Assembly (NCBI GenBank): GCA_946644025.1
Contig: CAMPCG010000237.1
Coordinates: 1 to 5,069, forward strand
From: an uncultured Prevotellaceae bacterium
Lineage (GTDB): Bacteria; Bacteroidota; Bacteroidia; Bacteroidales; Bacteroidaceae
Length of the DNA: 5,069 bases
Direction: 5' to 3'
Shown piece after piece: positions 1 through 5,069 of the stretch; the first letter of the stretch is position 1; each line of letters begins with the position of its first letter. The notes beneath the pieces are model-generated. The model did no database searches. It worked only from the letters and a program-made list of their open reading frames with translations, and was not told where the DNA came from. The position numbers were made by a program, and so were the translations under genes.

Positions 1-53
1 TGCCACCAGGCGACGATGACGACAATGATGGCGAGGATGGTGAAAATGCCCAT
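1..53 (-). CDS. Probable flotillin/SPFH-domain protein, N-terminal fragment
   Basis: Only the first 17 codons are in the window; the gene continues beyond position 1. They read MGIFTILAIIVVIVAWW, a short hydrophobic segment like the N-terminal membrane hairpin or anchor of flotillins. The start is the ATG at 53-51, 51 bp after the stop of the NfeD-like gene on the same strand, so the two are probably one operon. The order NfeD-like then flotillin is established for pairs such as YuaF-YuaG in Bacillus, where flotillin forms scaffolded membrane microdomains with the OB-fold partner. No Shine-Dalgarno sequence precedes the ATG; the leader instead carries a 7-bp tandem repeat. The family call rests mainly on the neighbour, because 17 residues cannot define an SPFH domain. 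Any other small membrane protein is possible. Confidence 0.6.
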   Translation of the reverse strand, partial: MGIFTILAIIVVIVAWW

Positions 54-63
54 GGTGTTCGGA

Positions 64-91
64 GTTTAAAGTTTCAGGTTTCAAGTTTCAG
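64..91 (-). repeat. Four-copy 7-bp tandem repeat in the NfeD-flotillin spacer
   Basis: Read on the minus strand, the spacer holds four consecutive 7-mers in strict 7-bp phase: CTGAAAC, TTGAAAC, CTGAAAC, TTTAAAC. On the plus strand the units begin at 85, 78, 71 and 64. The array ends 10 bp before the flotillin ATG, so it lies in the untranslated gap of a likely bicistronic mRNA. The A-rich composition would keep the ribosome-binding region open, which suits Bacteroidota initiation without Shine-Dalgarno pairing. That role is inference. Confidence 0.85.
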
Positions 92-104
92 GGATGACCG
101 CTGC

Positions 105-761
105 TCAGATTTTCTCTACCAGGAGCGAGCCGCTGTCGATGACGCTGATGACGCGGACGCGGGTGCCGGTGGGGAGGAAGTCGCCGTCGGTGAAGGCGTT
201 GAGCTCATAGACGCTGCCGTTGATGCTGATCTGGATCTTGCCGGAGCCCTGGTGGGCGGCGGGGATGCGGAGATAGACGTTGGCGGTCTGGCCCACGCAG
301 TCCTTGATGTGGAAGTTGCCGCTCTTCTCCAGCTTGAGCATGGCGCGCAGCATCACCACGAAGACGGCCACGAAGAGCAGTCCGCAGAGGAAGGAGACGA
401 GCACGAGCAGGCTCTTGCTCTGGATGACGGGGGCGAAGCTGATGCCGCCCCAGCCGAAGCCGAGGAAGAAGTTGATGAAGTTGCGCAGGGTGAACAGCGA
501 GAAGATGCCGGCCTGACCCAGCGTGCCCTCGTGGCCGGTGTGGCCTGAGGAGATGTCGGCGTCGGCGCCGCTGCTGTCGCCGTCGAAGTCTGTGTGGACG
601 TCGAAGTCGGTGCTCACATCGGCATCGACATCGCTGTCCATGTCGCCGAGACCCATCAGCATGAGGGCGTTCTGAATGATGAACACGATGCTGGCGGCGA
701 TGGCGCACGCCCAGAAGAAACGCATCGTGGGGTCGAGGGAAGAGAACCAAGTGGAAAGCAT
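105..761 (-). CDS. NfeD-like membrane protein with C-terminal OB-fold
   Basis: This 218-residue protein has the layout of NfeD/YuaF/YqiJ proteins. Transmembrane segments lie near residues 14-37, 85-108 and 116-141. A soluble C-terminal domain at about 150-218 looks like the small NfeD beta-barrel (OB-fold), beginning VGQTANVYL and ending GSLLVEKI. Between the first two membrane segments, residues 40-69 form an aspartate-rich tract (12 Asp), often with Asp at alternate positions. Acidic stretches of this kind occur in relatives such as YqiJ. No serine-protease domain is present, so this is the short class. Such proteins partner flotillins in membrane microdomains and are linked to membrane fluidity and envelope stress; that role is family knowledge. 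The ATG at 761 is chosen because the first membrane segment follows it closely and the leader repeat ends 2 bp before it. The stop is TGA at 107-105. The next gene downstream is the probable flotillin. Confidence 0.85.
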   Translation of the reverse strand: MLSTWFSSLDPTMRFFWACAIAASIVFIIQNALMLMGLGDMDSDVDADVSTDFDVHTDFDGDSSGADADISSGHTGHEGTLGQAGIFSLFTLRNFINFFLGFGWGGISFAPVIQSKSLLVLVSFLCGLLFVAVFVVMLRAMLKLEKSGNFHIKDCVGQTANVYLRIPAAHQGSGKIQISINGSVYELNAFTDGDFLPTGTRVRVISVIDSGSLLVEKI

Positions 762-796
762 ATTTATTTACGGATTTACGGGTTTACGGGTTTACA
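762..796 (-). repeat. 8-bp tandem repeat directly before the NfeD-like start
   Basis: In the minus-strand (gene) direction the leader reads TGTAAAC, CCGTAAAC, CCGTAAAT, CCGTAAATAAAT and then the ATG. On the plus strand the TTTACGG cores begin at 767, 775 and 783, with a degenerate fourth at 791, an exact 8-bp period. The array abuts the start codon and occupies the place of a ribosome-binding site. The last two units share an 18-base identity with the leader of the divergent gene. Confidence 0.9.
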
Positions 797-832
797 GATG
801 TACTGCCTCTGCATTCGTTTATTCAGGTAAAT

Positions 833-862
833 GGGGGCAAAGTGACCCTTTCGGGGGGCAAA
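833..862. repeat. 9-mer direct repeat with 21-bp period
   Basis: GGGGGCAAA occurs at 833-841 and again at 854-862, a 21-bp start-to-start distance, close to two helical turns. The right copy overlaps the proposed leftward -7 box (TTTG on the minus strand at 862-859). The left copy lies just downstream of that promoter. It could be a two-site regulator target or a duplicated promoter segment; neither can be decided from sequence. Confidence 0.6.
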
Positions 863-866
863 TTTA
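859..866 (-). promoter_or_regulatory. Predicted -7 box for the NfeD-flotillin unit
   Basis: The minus strand reads TAAATTTG followed by C-rich DNA, an exact match to the Bacteroidetes -7 consensus TAnnTTTG. It predicts transcription starting near 850-854 and a leader of about 90 nt that includes the CCGTAAA repeats. I found no clear -33 TTTG at the usual distance. A weaker candidate, TCACTTTG at 845-838 with one mismatch, could be an alternative. Confidence 0.5.
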
Positions 867-890
867 TGAAAATATTTCGTTTCGGCCTCA

Positions 891-928
891 CTTTTCGGCA
901 GAAAGTTCTTACTTTTGCAGCCGAAAAG
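891..928. promoter_or_regulatory. 9-bp inverted repeat around the rightward -7 box (operator-like)
   Basis: CTTTTCGGC at 891-899 and GCCGAAAAG at 920-928 are exact reverse complements separated by 20 bp. The rightward -7 box at 910-917 lies inside the spacer. The right arm is followed at once by a second CGAAAAG (929-935), giving a direct pair, and further TTTCG words lie to the left at 849, 875 and 880. A dimeric repressor or activator site is a reasonable reading. The loop is too long for a typical terminator, and the right arm would be near the first transcribed bases. Confidence 0.5.
910..917 (+). promoter_or_regulatory. Predicted -7 box for the SpmAB-like gene
   Basis: TACTTTTG followed by CAG matches the Bacteroidetes -7 consensus TAnnTTTG exactly. 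It predicts transcription starting near 922-926 and a leader of about 72 nt containing the CCGTAAA repeats. No good -33 TTTG was seen at the normal spacing; the nearby TTTCG words at 875 and 880 are poor fits, so the promoter may depend on an activator. Confidence 0.6.
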
Positions 929-951
929 CGAAAAGTCCGTCTGTCGGGACC

Positions 952-993
952 ATAAATAAATCCGTAAATAAATCCGTAAATCCGTAAATAATC
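952..993 (+). repeat. CCGTAAAT tandem repeat directly before the SpmAB-like start
   Basis: The plus-strand leader holds CCGTAAA cores beginning at 962, 974 and 982, in units of 12 bp (CCGTAAATAAAT) and 8 bp (CCGTAAAT), preceded by ATAAATAAAT. The array ends 3 bp before the ATG at 997, allowing for CCTC overlapping its last bases. The 18-mer CCGTAAATCCGTAAATAA at 974-991 recurs inverted at 781-764, where it serves as the leader of the divergent NfeD-like gene. Relative to each gene, both copies have the same orientation. Confidence 0.9.
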
Positions 994-996
994 CTC

Positions 997-2229
997 ATGA
1001 GTCTGAACTATATTTGGATTGCATTCTTCTTCATCGCAGCTGCCGTTGCAGCGTGCAAGTTGATTTTCTTCGGCGACGTGGAGGTGTTCCCCGCCGTCAT
1101 GAACGCCACGATGGACTCCGCGAAGTCCGGTTTCGAGATCTCGTTGGGCCTCACGGCCGTGCTCTCGCTGTGGATGGGAATCATGAAAATCGGCGAGCGT
1201 GGCGGAATGGTTGAGCTGCTGGCGCGGTGGCTCTCGCCGCTGTTCCGCCGCCTGTTCCCTGACGTTCCGGAGGGTCATCCCGTGGTGGGACATATCTTCA
1301 TGAACCTCAGCGCCAATATGCTGGGGCTGGACAATGCCGCCACGCCGCTGGGCCTGAAGGCTATGGAGGGCTTGCAGGAGCTGAATCCGAAGAAGGACAC
1401 GGCCTCCAACCCGATGATTATGTTCCTGGTGATGAACACGGCGGGCCTGACCATCGTGCCGGTGAGCATCCTGGCCTACCGCGCCCAGTTGGGTGCTGCG
1501 CAGCCGACGGATGTCTTTGTGCCAATCTTGCTGGCGACGCTGATTTCCATGGTCGTCGGCGTGGCCATCACGGGTGCGCTGCAGCGCATCAGCCTCTGGA
1601 ACCGCCCGGTGATGATCACCCTGGCGCTGTTCTCGCTCATCGTGGCGGGCATGGCGTGGGCCTCGCAGACGCTCTCGCGGGAGGCGATGGGAGTCTTCTC
1701 CGGCAATGTGGCGAACATCATCCTGCTGGGCATCATCATCGTGTTCCTCCTCGCGGGCGCGCGTAAAAAGATAAATGTGTACGATGCCTTCATCGAGGGC
1801 GCCAAGGGAGGTTTCCAGACGGCCGTGGGCATCATCCCGTACTTGATCGCCATCCTCGTGGGCATCGGCGTCTTCCGCGCCTCGGGAGCCATGGACTGGC
1901 TGCTGGGCGGCATAGGATGGGTGGTGGAGGCCTGTGGCGGCAATGCCGACATCACGGGAGCCCTGCCTACGGCGCTGATGAAACCCCTCAGCGGCAGCGG
2001 CGCCCGCGGCATGATGCTGGAGTGCATGCAGACCTACGGCCCCGACTCGTTTGCCGGTCGCCTGAGCTGTATCTTCCAGGGCAGCACGGATACCACGTTC
2101 TATATCCTGGCCGTGTATTTCGGCTCTGTGGGTATCCGCAACACGCGCTACGCCCTGCCCTGCGGCCTGGCTGCGGACTTGGCTTCGATGGTGGCTGCCA
2201 TCATCGTGGCTACCTTGTTCTTCGGCTGA
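997..2229 (+). CDS. Fused SpmA-SpmB-like membrane protein (two Gate domains)
   Basis: This 410-residue protein has about ten hydrophobic segments and reads as SpmA (about residues 1-195) joined to SpmB (about 235-410). Each half holds a nucleoside-recognition/Gate segment, near residues 41-88 and 264-309. The SpmA half shows the conserved NLSANMLGLDNAATPLGL stretch at 103-120. The SpmB half shows ALPTALMKPLSGSGARGMM at 322-340 and QGSTDTTFYILAVYFGSVG at 361-379. In Bacillus the separate SpmA and SpmB proteins act in spore-core dehydration. Bacteroidota do not sporulate and commonly carry the fused form, so its job here is unknown; transport or membrane remodelling is possible but unproven. 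The ATG at 997 directly follows the leader repeats and the first membrane segment begins at about residue 5. The gene is divergent from the NfeD-flotillin unit. Its TGA stop lies 32 bp from the convergent GH97 gene, with no convincing terminator between them. Confidence 0.9.
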   Translation: MSLNYIWIAFFFIAAAVAACKLIFFGDVEVFPAVMNATMDSAKSGFEISLGLTAVLSLWMGIMKIGERGGMVELLARWLSPLFRRLFPDVPEGHPVVGHIFMNLSANMLGLDNAATPLGLKAMEGLQELNPKKDTASNPMIMFLVMNTAGLTIVPVSILAYRAQLGAAQPTDVFVPILLATLISMVVGVAITGALQRISLWNRPVMITLALFSLIVAGMAWASQTLSREAMGVFSGNVANIILLGIIIVFLLAGARKKINVYDAFIEGAKGGFQTAVGIIPYLIAILVGIGVFRASGAMDWLLGGIGWVVEACGGNADITGALPTALMKPLSGSGARGMMLECMQTYGPDSFAGRLSCIFQGSTDTTFYILAVYFGSVGIRNTRYALPCGLAADLASMVAAIIVATLFFG

Positions 2230-2261
2230 TAATTCATAGGAAACACCTGTAGAACGCGCCT

Positions 2262-4994
2262 TCAGTCGTCGGCGAGCACGATCACAAAGCCGCCCCGAGG
2301 CTGGCAGGTGACGGTGGCCGGCACCGGTGCGTTCTCCGAAATGGCGAAGTGAGTGACACGCTCGCCAGCCACGGGTGTGCCGTCGAGGAAGAGCGCGCTG
2401 GCAGAGGGCTGCTGGCTGGCGTCGCGCCGGCGGGCACGCAGCTGGCTGATTTCTTTCAGGTCTATCTCTCGCGCGGAGTCGCTGCCATTGATGCCGGCGA
2501 CGTACCACGTGCGTCCGCTGCGGCGTGCCATGACGGCGAACTCACCGGGATAGCCGTCGAGCAGTCGCGTCTCGTCCCAGGCTGCGGGCAGCCGGCTGAG
2601 GAACTGCTGCACGGCAGCGGGCTGCGAGAGGTAGCTCTCCGGGCGGTCGGCGATGTGCTGCAGGCCGCTCTCGAAGAGCACTGTCAGCGCCAGTTCGTGG
2701 GCATCGGAGGTGATGTGGGGGTGCTGGGAGTCGCTGAAGGTGCAGGGCGTGTAGTCCATCGGACCCACGACGTTGCGGGTGAAGGGGAGGGTGGCGTTGT
2801 GGCGCGCGGCACGCTCGGTGAAGGTGGGGACGTTGTTGTACCACTCGGCACCATAGACGCCTTCGGTGGACAGCAGGTTCGGGTAGGTCCGCTGCCATCC
2901 GCGGGGAATGGTGGCGCCGTGGAAGTTGACGAGCAGGTGGTGCCGGGCGGCATCCTCGATGAGGTCGAGGCAGTAATCCATGTTCTCCTGCGTGTCGCCC
3001 GAGAAGAAGTCGATCTTCACGCCTGCCACGCCGATGCGCTGGCACCAGGCGAATTCCCGCTCGCGGTCCTCGGGCTTGTTCAGCCGGAACTTGGGACCCG
3101 GGGCTCCGTTGATCCATCCCACGCTGGAGTTATACCAGATGAGGGGCTTGATGTTGCAGGCGCGGGCGTAGGCCACGGCGTCCTCGATGGTCTTGCCGTC
3201 CTTCATCTCGTCCCATTCGGCATCGATGAGGACGTAGGGGAGGCTGAGCTTGACCGCCATGTCCACGTACTGCTTGATGATGTTGTAGTCGTTGCTGCCA
3301 TGGTTGTGAGCCCAGTAGATCCACGATACCACGCCCGGCTGGATCCAGCTGACGTCCGTCAGCTGGCAGGGCTCGGCGACGTCGGTGACCAGCGTGGATT
3401 CCACGACGTCGGCCAGCGACCCGGTGATGACCAGCCGCCACGGCGTGTGCCAGCTGCCGGACAGGCGGAGCTCGTTCTTGTCGGGTACCACGCGGTAGCG
3501 GTCCCCTTCGCTGTAGAGGCAGGCAGCGCTCTGGCGGCGCTGGATGTTCGCTTCGGTGATGAGGGCGAAGAGCCCGTCGGCAGGTTGCAGCAGGGCGGGG
3601 AAGCCGATGCGGGTGCTGTCCTTGCTGCGAATATCCGTCAGGGGGTAGAAACCTTCGTAGGCGTCGGTCCAGCGCTGCATCCAGCGACGTGTGCCGTCGG
3701 GGATGCGGAAGGTGGTCTGTTCCTGCGGAGCGAGCACGTTGTCCAGCCCCGTGCACTCGTAGCGGAACGCCAGTCCGTCGTCGTAGAGTCGCACGCGCAG
3801 CAGGAGGTCGCTGGCGAGCTCTGCCGTGTACTCGAAGGCATCGTTCGTGCAGCGATGGCGCTTGCCGGCGAGCATCTGGTAGTCCTCGTGGATGTGGCGT
3901 GCAAAGGTCAGCGGACTGCTCAGCGCGGCAGCGTTCTGCCCCATTCCGAGGACGGGCAGTTCCACCACCGTTTGTCCCCGGAAGGCCAGGCGCAGGCCGC
4001 CTTCGTAGGGCGTGAGGGTGAGGTCTCCGGAGGGCGAGACGACGGGGCGCGAGAGCACCTGAGCCCCCTCCTTGCCGGGGTTCGCGCTGACGAACGCCCC
4101 CTTCTCCAGCGTCCAGCCCTCGCGCTGCGCCAGCTTGGGGTTCGTGCCTGTGAACCAGGCAGCCGCCTGGGCATCGTTCTTCAGTTGCCAGTCGAGCCAG
4201 GCACGGGCGACAACGGCGAACTCGCCGCCGTGGGGCTGGCGGTAGGTGCCGCCATGGCCTACGGGCAGGTTGGCAGCATAGGCGGGTACGTGGCGGATGC
4301 GGTGGAAGTCGTCCATGCCATTCTCGTAGGCGATGTCCGGCTGGCCGCCCAGGAGGTAGAGCACAGGGCAGTGGAGCTGCTCCAGCTTGCTCTTGGGGGG
4401 CATAGGCATACCGCCCTTGGCGGTGTGGGCGTTCTGGGCATTGAAGAGGCCGCTGTTGCAGATCATGATGGTCGTGATGCGCGGGTCGGCGCAGTTGTAG
4501 AGCGTCTGCAGGCCGCCGCAGGACATACCGGCAGCACAGAGGTGGCGGGTGTCGATCTTGTCATAATAAGGTGACTGCGGGTCGGCGGCTTGTGCGTAGG
4601 CCCAGTCGATGGATTCCAGCTGCTGCAGGGTGGTGGACATCGGGCCGTTGTACGGCTCCTCTTTCATGGGGATGTAGCCTGTGGCGATGACGAGGTAGCC
4701 GTAGGAGGCTATCTCGTTGAGGAACTTGAAGTGCTCCCAGGGCGAATTGGTGCAGGCACCGTTGCCCCATACCATGACGGGCAGTTGCTTGTCCTTGCCG
4801 AAAGCGGAGAGGTCTTGGGGGTGGAAGACGGTGTGTGCTTCCAGGCCTGGCACCTCGGTCATGATGGCTTTGTAGGGTCCTGTGCCTCCGTCTTCCACGA
4901 CGAGAGAGCGGAGGGGGGCTTGTACGCTGGTGGCCTGTGCCATCGCTGCGACGGCCAGAGCGAGGATGATGATAGATGAGAAGAGGCGTTTCAT
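2262..4994 (-). CDS. Secreted alpha/beta-hydrolase (esterase)-GH97 glycosidase fusion
   Basis: This is a 910-residue two-enzyme protein. Residues 1-19 form a signal peptide with a likely cleavage AMA|QA and no lipobox, indicating periplasmic export. Residues about 25-300 are an alpha/beta-hydrolase. The motif GMSCGG carries the candidate nucleophile Ser158, with Asp220 (GGQPD) and His247 (VGHGG) as likely triad partners and WGNGAC at 76-81 near the expected oxyanion hole. Residues about 315-910 are a full GH97 enzyme: N-terminal beta-sandwich (YDDGLAFRYE at 404-413), catalytic barrel from about 551, and C-terminal beta-sheet domain from about 825. Asp662 in VKIDFF fits the nucleophile of retaining GH97 enzymes, and Glu717 in YGAEW, 55 residues later, fits the acid/base. 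NFHG at 690-693 replaces the HE of inverting SusB-type enzymes. Known retaining members cleave alpha-galactosides or beta-L-arabinopyranosides, so one of these is the best guess. The esterase substrate is unknown. Ordinary GH97 proteins are roughly 640-740 residues without an esterase. No SusC/SusD genes are in view. Confidence 0.9.
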   Translation of the reverse strand: MKRLFSSIIILALAVAAMAQATSVQAPLRSLVVEDGGTGPYKAIMTEVPGLEAHTVFHPQDLSAFGKDKQLPVMVWGNGACTNSPWEHFKFLNEIASYGYLVIATGYIPMKEEPYNGPMSTTLQQLESIDWAYAQAADPQSPYYDKIDTRHLCAAGMSCGGLQTLYNCADPRITTIMICNSGLFNAQNAHTAKGGMPMPPKSKLEQLHCPVLYLLGGQPDIAYENGMDDFHRIRHVPAYAANLPVGHGGTYRQPHGGEFAVVARAWLDWQLKNDAQAAAWFTGTNPKLAQREGWTLEKGAFVSANPGKEGAQVLSRPVVSPSGDLTLTPYEGGLRLAFRGQTVVELPVLGMGQNAAALSSPLTFARHIHEDYQMLAGKRHRCTNDAFEYTAELASDLLLRVRLYDDGLAFRYECTGLDNVLAPQEQTTFRIPDGTRRWMQRWTDAYEGFYPLTDIRSKDSTRIGFPALLQPADGLFALITEANIQRRQSAACLYSEGDRYRVVPDKNELRLSGSWHTPWRLVITGSLADVVESTLVTDVAEPCQLTDVSWIQPGVVSWIYWAHNHGSNDYNIIKQYVDMAVKLSLPYVLIDAEWDEMKDGKTIEDAVAYARACNIKPLIWYNSSVGWINGAPGPKFRLNKPEDREREFAWCQRIGVAGVKIDFFSGDTQENMDYCLDLIEDAARHHLLVNFHGATIPRGWQRTYPNLLSTEGVYGAEWYNNVPTFTERAARHNATLPFTRNVVGPMDYTPCTFSDSQHPHITSDAHELALTVLFESGLQHIADRPESYLSQPAAVQQFLSRLPAAWDETRLLDGYPGEFAVMARRSGRTWYVAGINGSDSAREIDLKEISQLRARRRDASQQPSASALFLDGTPVAGERVTHFAISENAPVPATVTCQPRGGFVIVLADD

Positions 4995-5034
4995 TGTTTT
5001 TTAGGGGGAAAATTGGAGGGGAGGTGAGGGGGGG

Positions 5035-5053
5035 CCGCGGATACAATCCGCGG
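5035..5053. repeat. Perfect 8-bp hairpin upstream of the esterase-GH97 gene
   Basis: CCGCGGAT at 5035-5042 and ATCCGCGG at 5046-5053 pair perfectly around the 3-base loop ACA. The element starts 40 bp upstream of the GH97 start codon. No T-tract follows on either strand, so it is a poor intrinsic terminator. It could be a leader-RNA stem, a regulator site, or a REP-type short palindrome. The rest of 4995-5069 is a C-rich leader in the gene direction, with CTAAAAAACA just before the ATG and no recognisable TAnnTTTG box, so the promoter is probably beyond the window. Confidence 0.6.
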
Positions 5054-5069
5054 GTAAGAGACGGGACGG

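Noticed and set aside
838..845. TCACTTTG on the minus strand as a second -7 box for the NfeD-like gene
   Set aside because: It has one mismatch to TAnnTTTG and a perfect match lies 21 bp upstream, so it is mentioned only as a weaker alternative.
764..991. The inverted 18-mers as an invertible-promoter (phase-variation) switch
   Set aside because: The arms are composed of short tandem repeats, each matches its gene's leader orientation, and no recombinase gene is in view. The leader-element explanation is simpler, so inversion is left only as something to check.
2247..2265. Imperfect inverted repeat in the convergent spacer, considered as a terminator
   Set aside because: Only CTG/CAG and a few interrupted pairs form, there is no T-tract, and it overlaps the GH97 stop codon. 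The nearby AGG/CCT stem at 2238-2248 is equally weak.
823..2508. A 561-codon open frame on the minus strand opposite the SpmAB-like gene
   Set aside because: It is low-complexity (Arg, His, Gln rich), runs across the divergent promoter region and into the neighbouring gene, and overlaps a well-supported membrane protein in antisense.
2684..2953. Short Pro/Ser/Thr-rich open frame on the minus strand within the GH97 gene
   Set aside because: It is an out-of-frame shadow lying over the conserved catalytic barrel.
2349..4574. A 741-codon open frame on the plus strand opposite the esterase-GH97 gene
   Set aside because: It lies wholly antisense to a gene with clear domain structure. Its translation shows no signal peptide, fold or motif and is rich in Gly, Val, Ala and Glu, as expected for the reverse of GC-rich coding DNA.

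Overview
The window looks like a GC-rich member of the Bacteroidales (phylum Bacteroidota), possibly Prevotellaceae or a relative. Supporting signs are Bacteroidetes-type -7 boxes (TAnnTTTG) in the one divergent promoter region, A-rich leaders without Shine-Dalgarno sequences, a fused SpmA-SpmB protein, and a secreted family 97 glycoside hydrolase (GH97). Nothing in the sequence fixes the genus. No RNA gene, insertion sequence, CRISPR array or origin is visible.

Layout. Positions 1-761 (minus strand) hold a two-gene unit that runs off the left edge: an NfeD-like membrane protein with a C-terminal OB-fold, then the first 17 codons of a probable flotillin/SPFH protein. Positions 762-996 are a compact divergent control region. 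It has a -7 box for each direction, a perfect 9-bp inverted repeat around the rightward -7 box, a 9-mer direct repeat with 21-bp period near the leftward -7 box, and CCGTAAA-type tandem repeats directly in front of both start codons. Positions 997-2229 (plus strand) encode a fused SpmA-SpmB inner-membrane protein with two Gate domains. After a 32-bp convergent gap, positions 2262-4994 (minus strand) encode a secreted 910-residue enzyme that joins an N-terminal alpha/beta-hydrolase (probable esterase) to a complete GH97 glycosidase of the retaining type. Positions 4995-5069 are its leader, with a C-rich tract and a perfect 8-bp hairpin.

How the parts fit. NfeD and flotillin are a known membrane-microdomain pair and are probably co-transcribed. 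The SpmAB protein shares their control region but its function is not known in non-spore-formers. The esterase-GH97 protein is a periplasmic carbohydrate-degrading enzyme. It could remove an acyl group and an alpha-galactosyl or beta-L-arabinopyranosyl unit from the same decorated glycan; the substrate is inference.

The two most noteworthy points are the esterase-GH97 fusion, and short 7-8 bp tandem repeats lying in gene-oriented form just upstream of three separate start codons (flotillin, NfeD, SpmAB).
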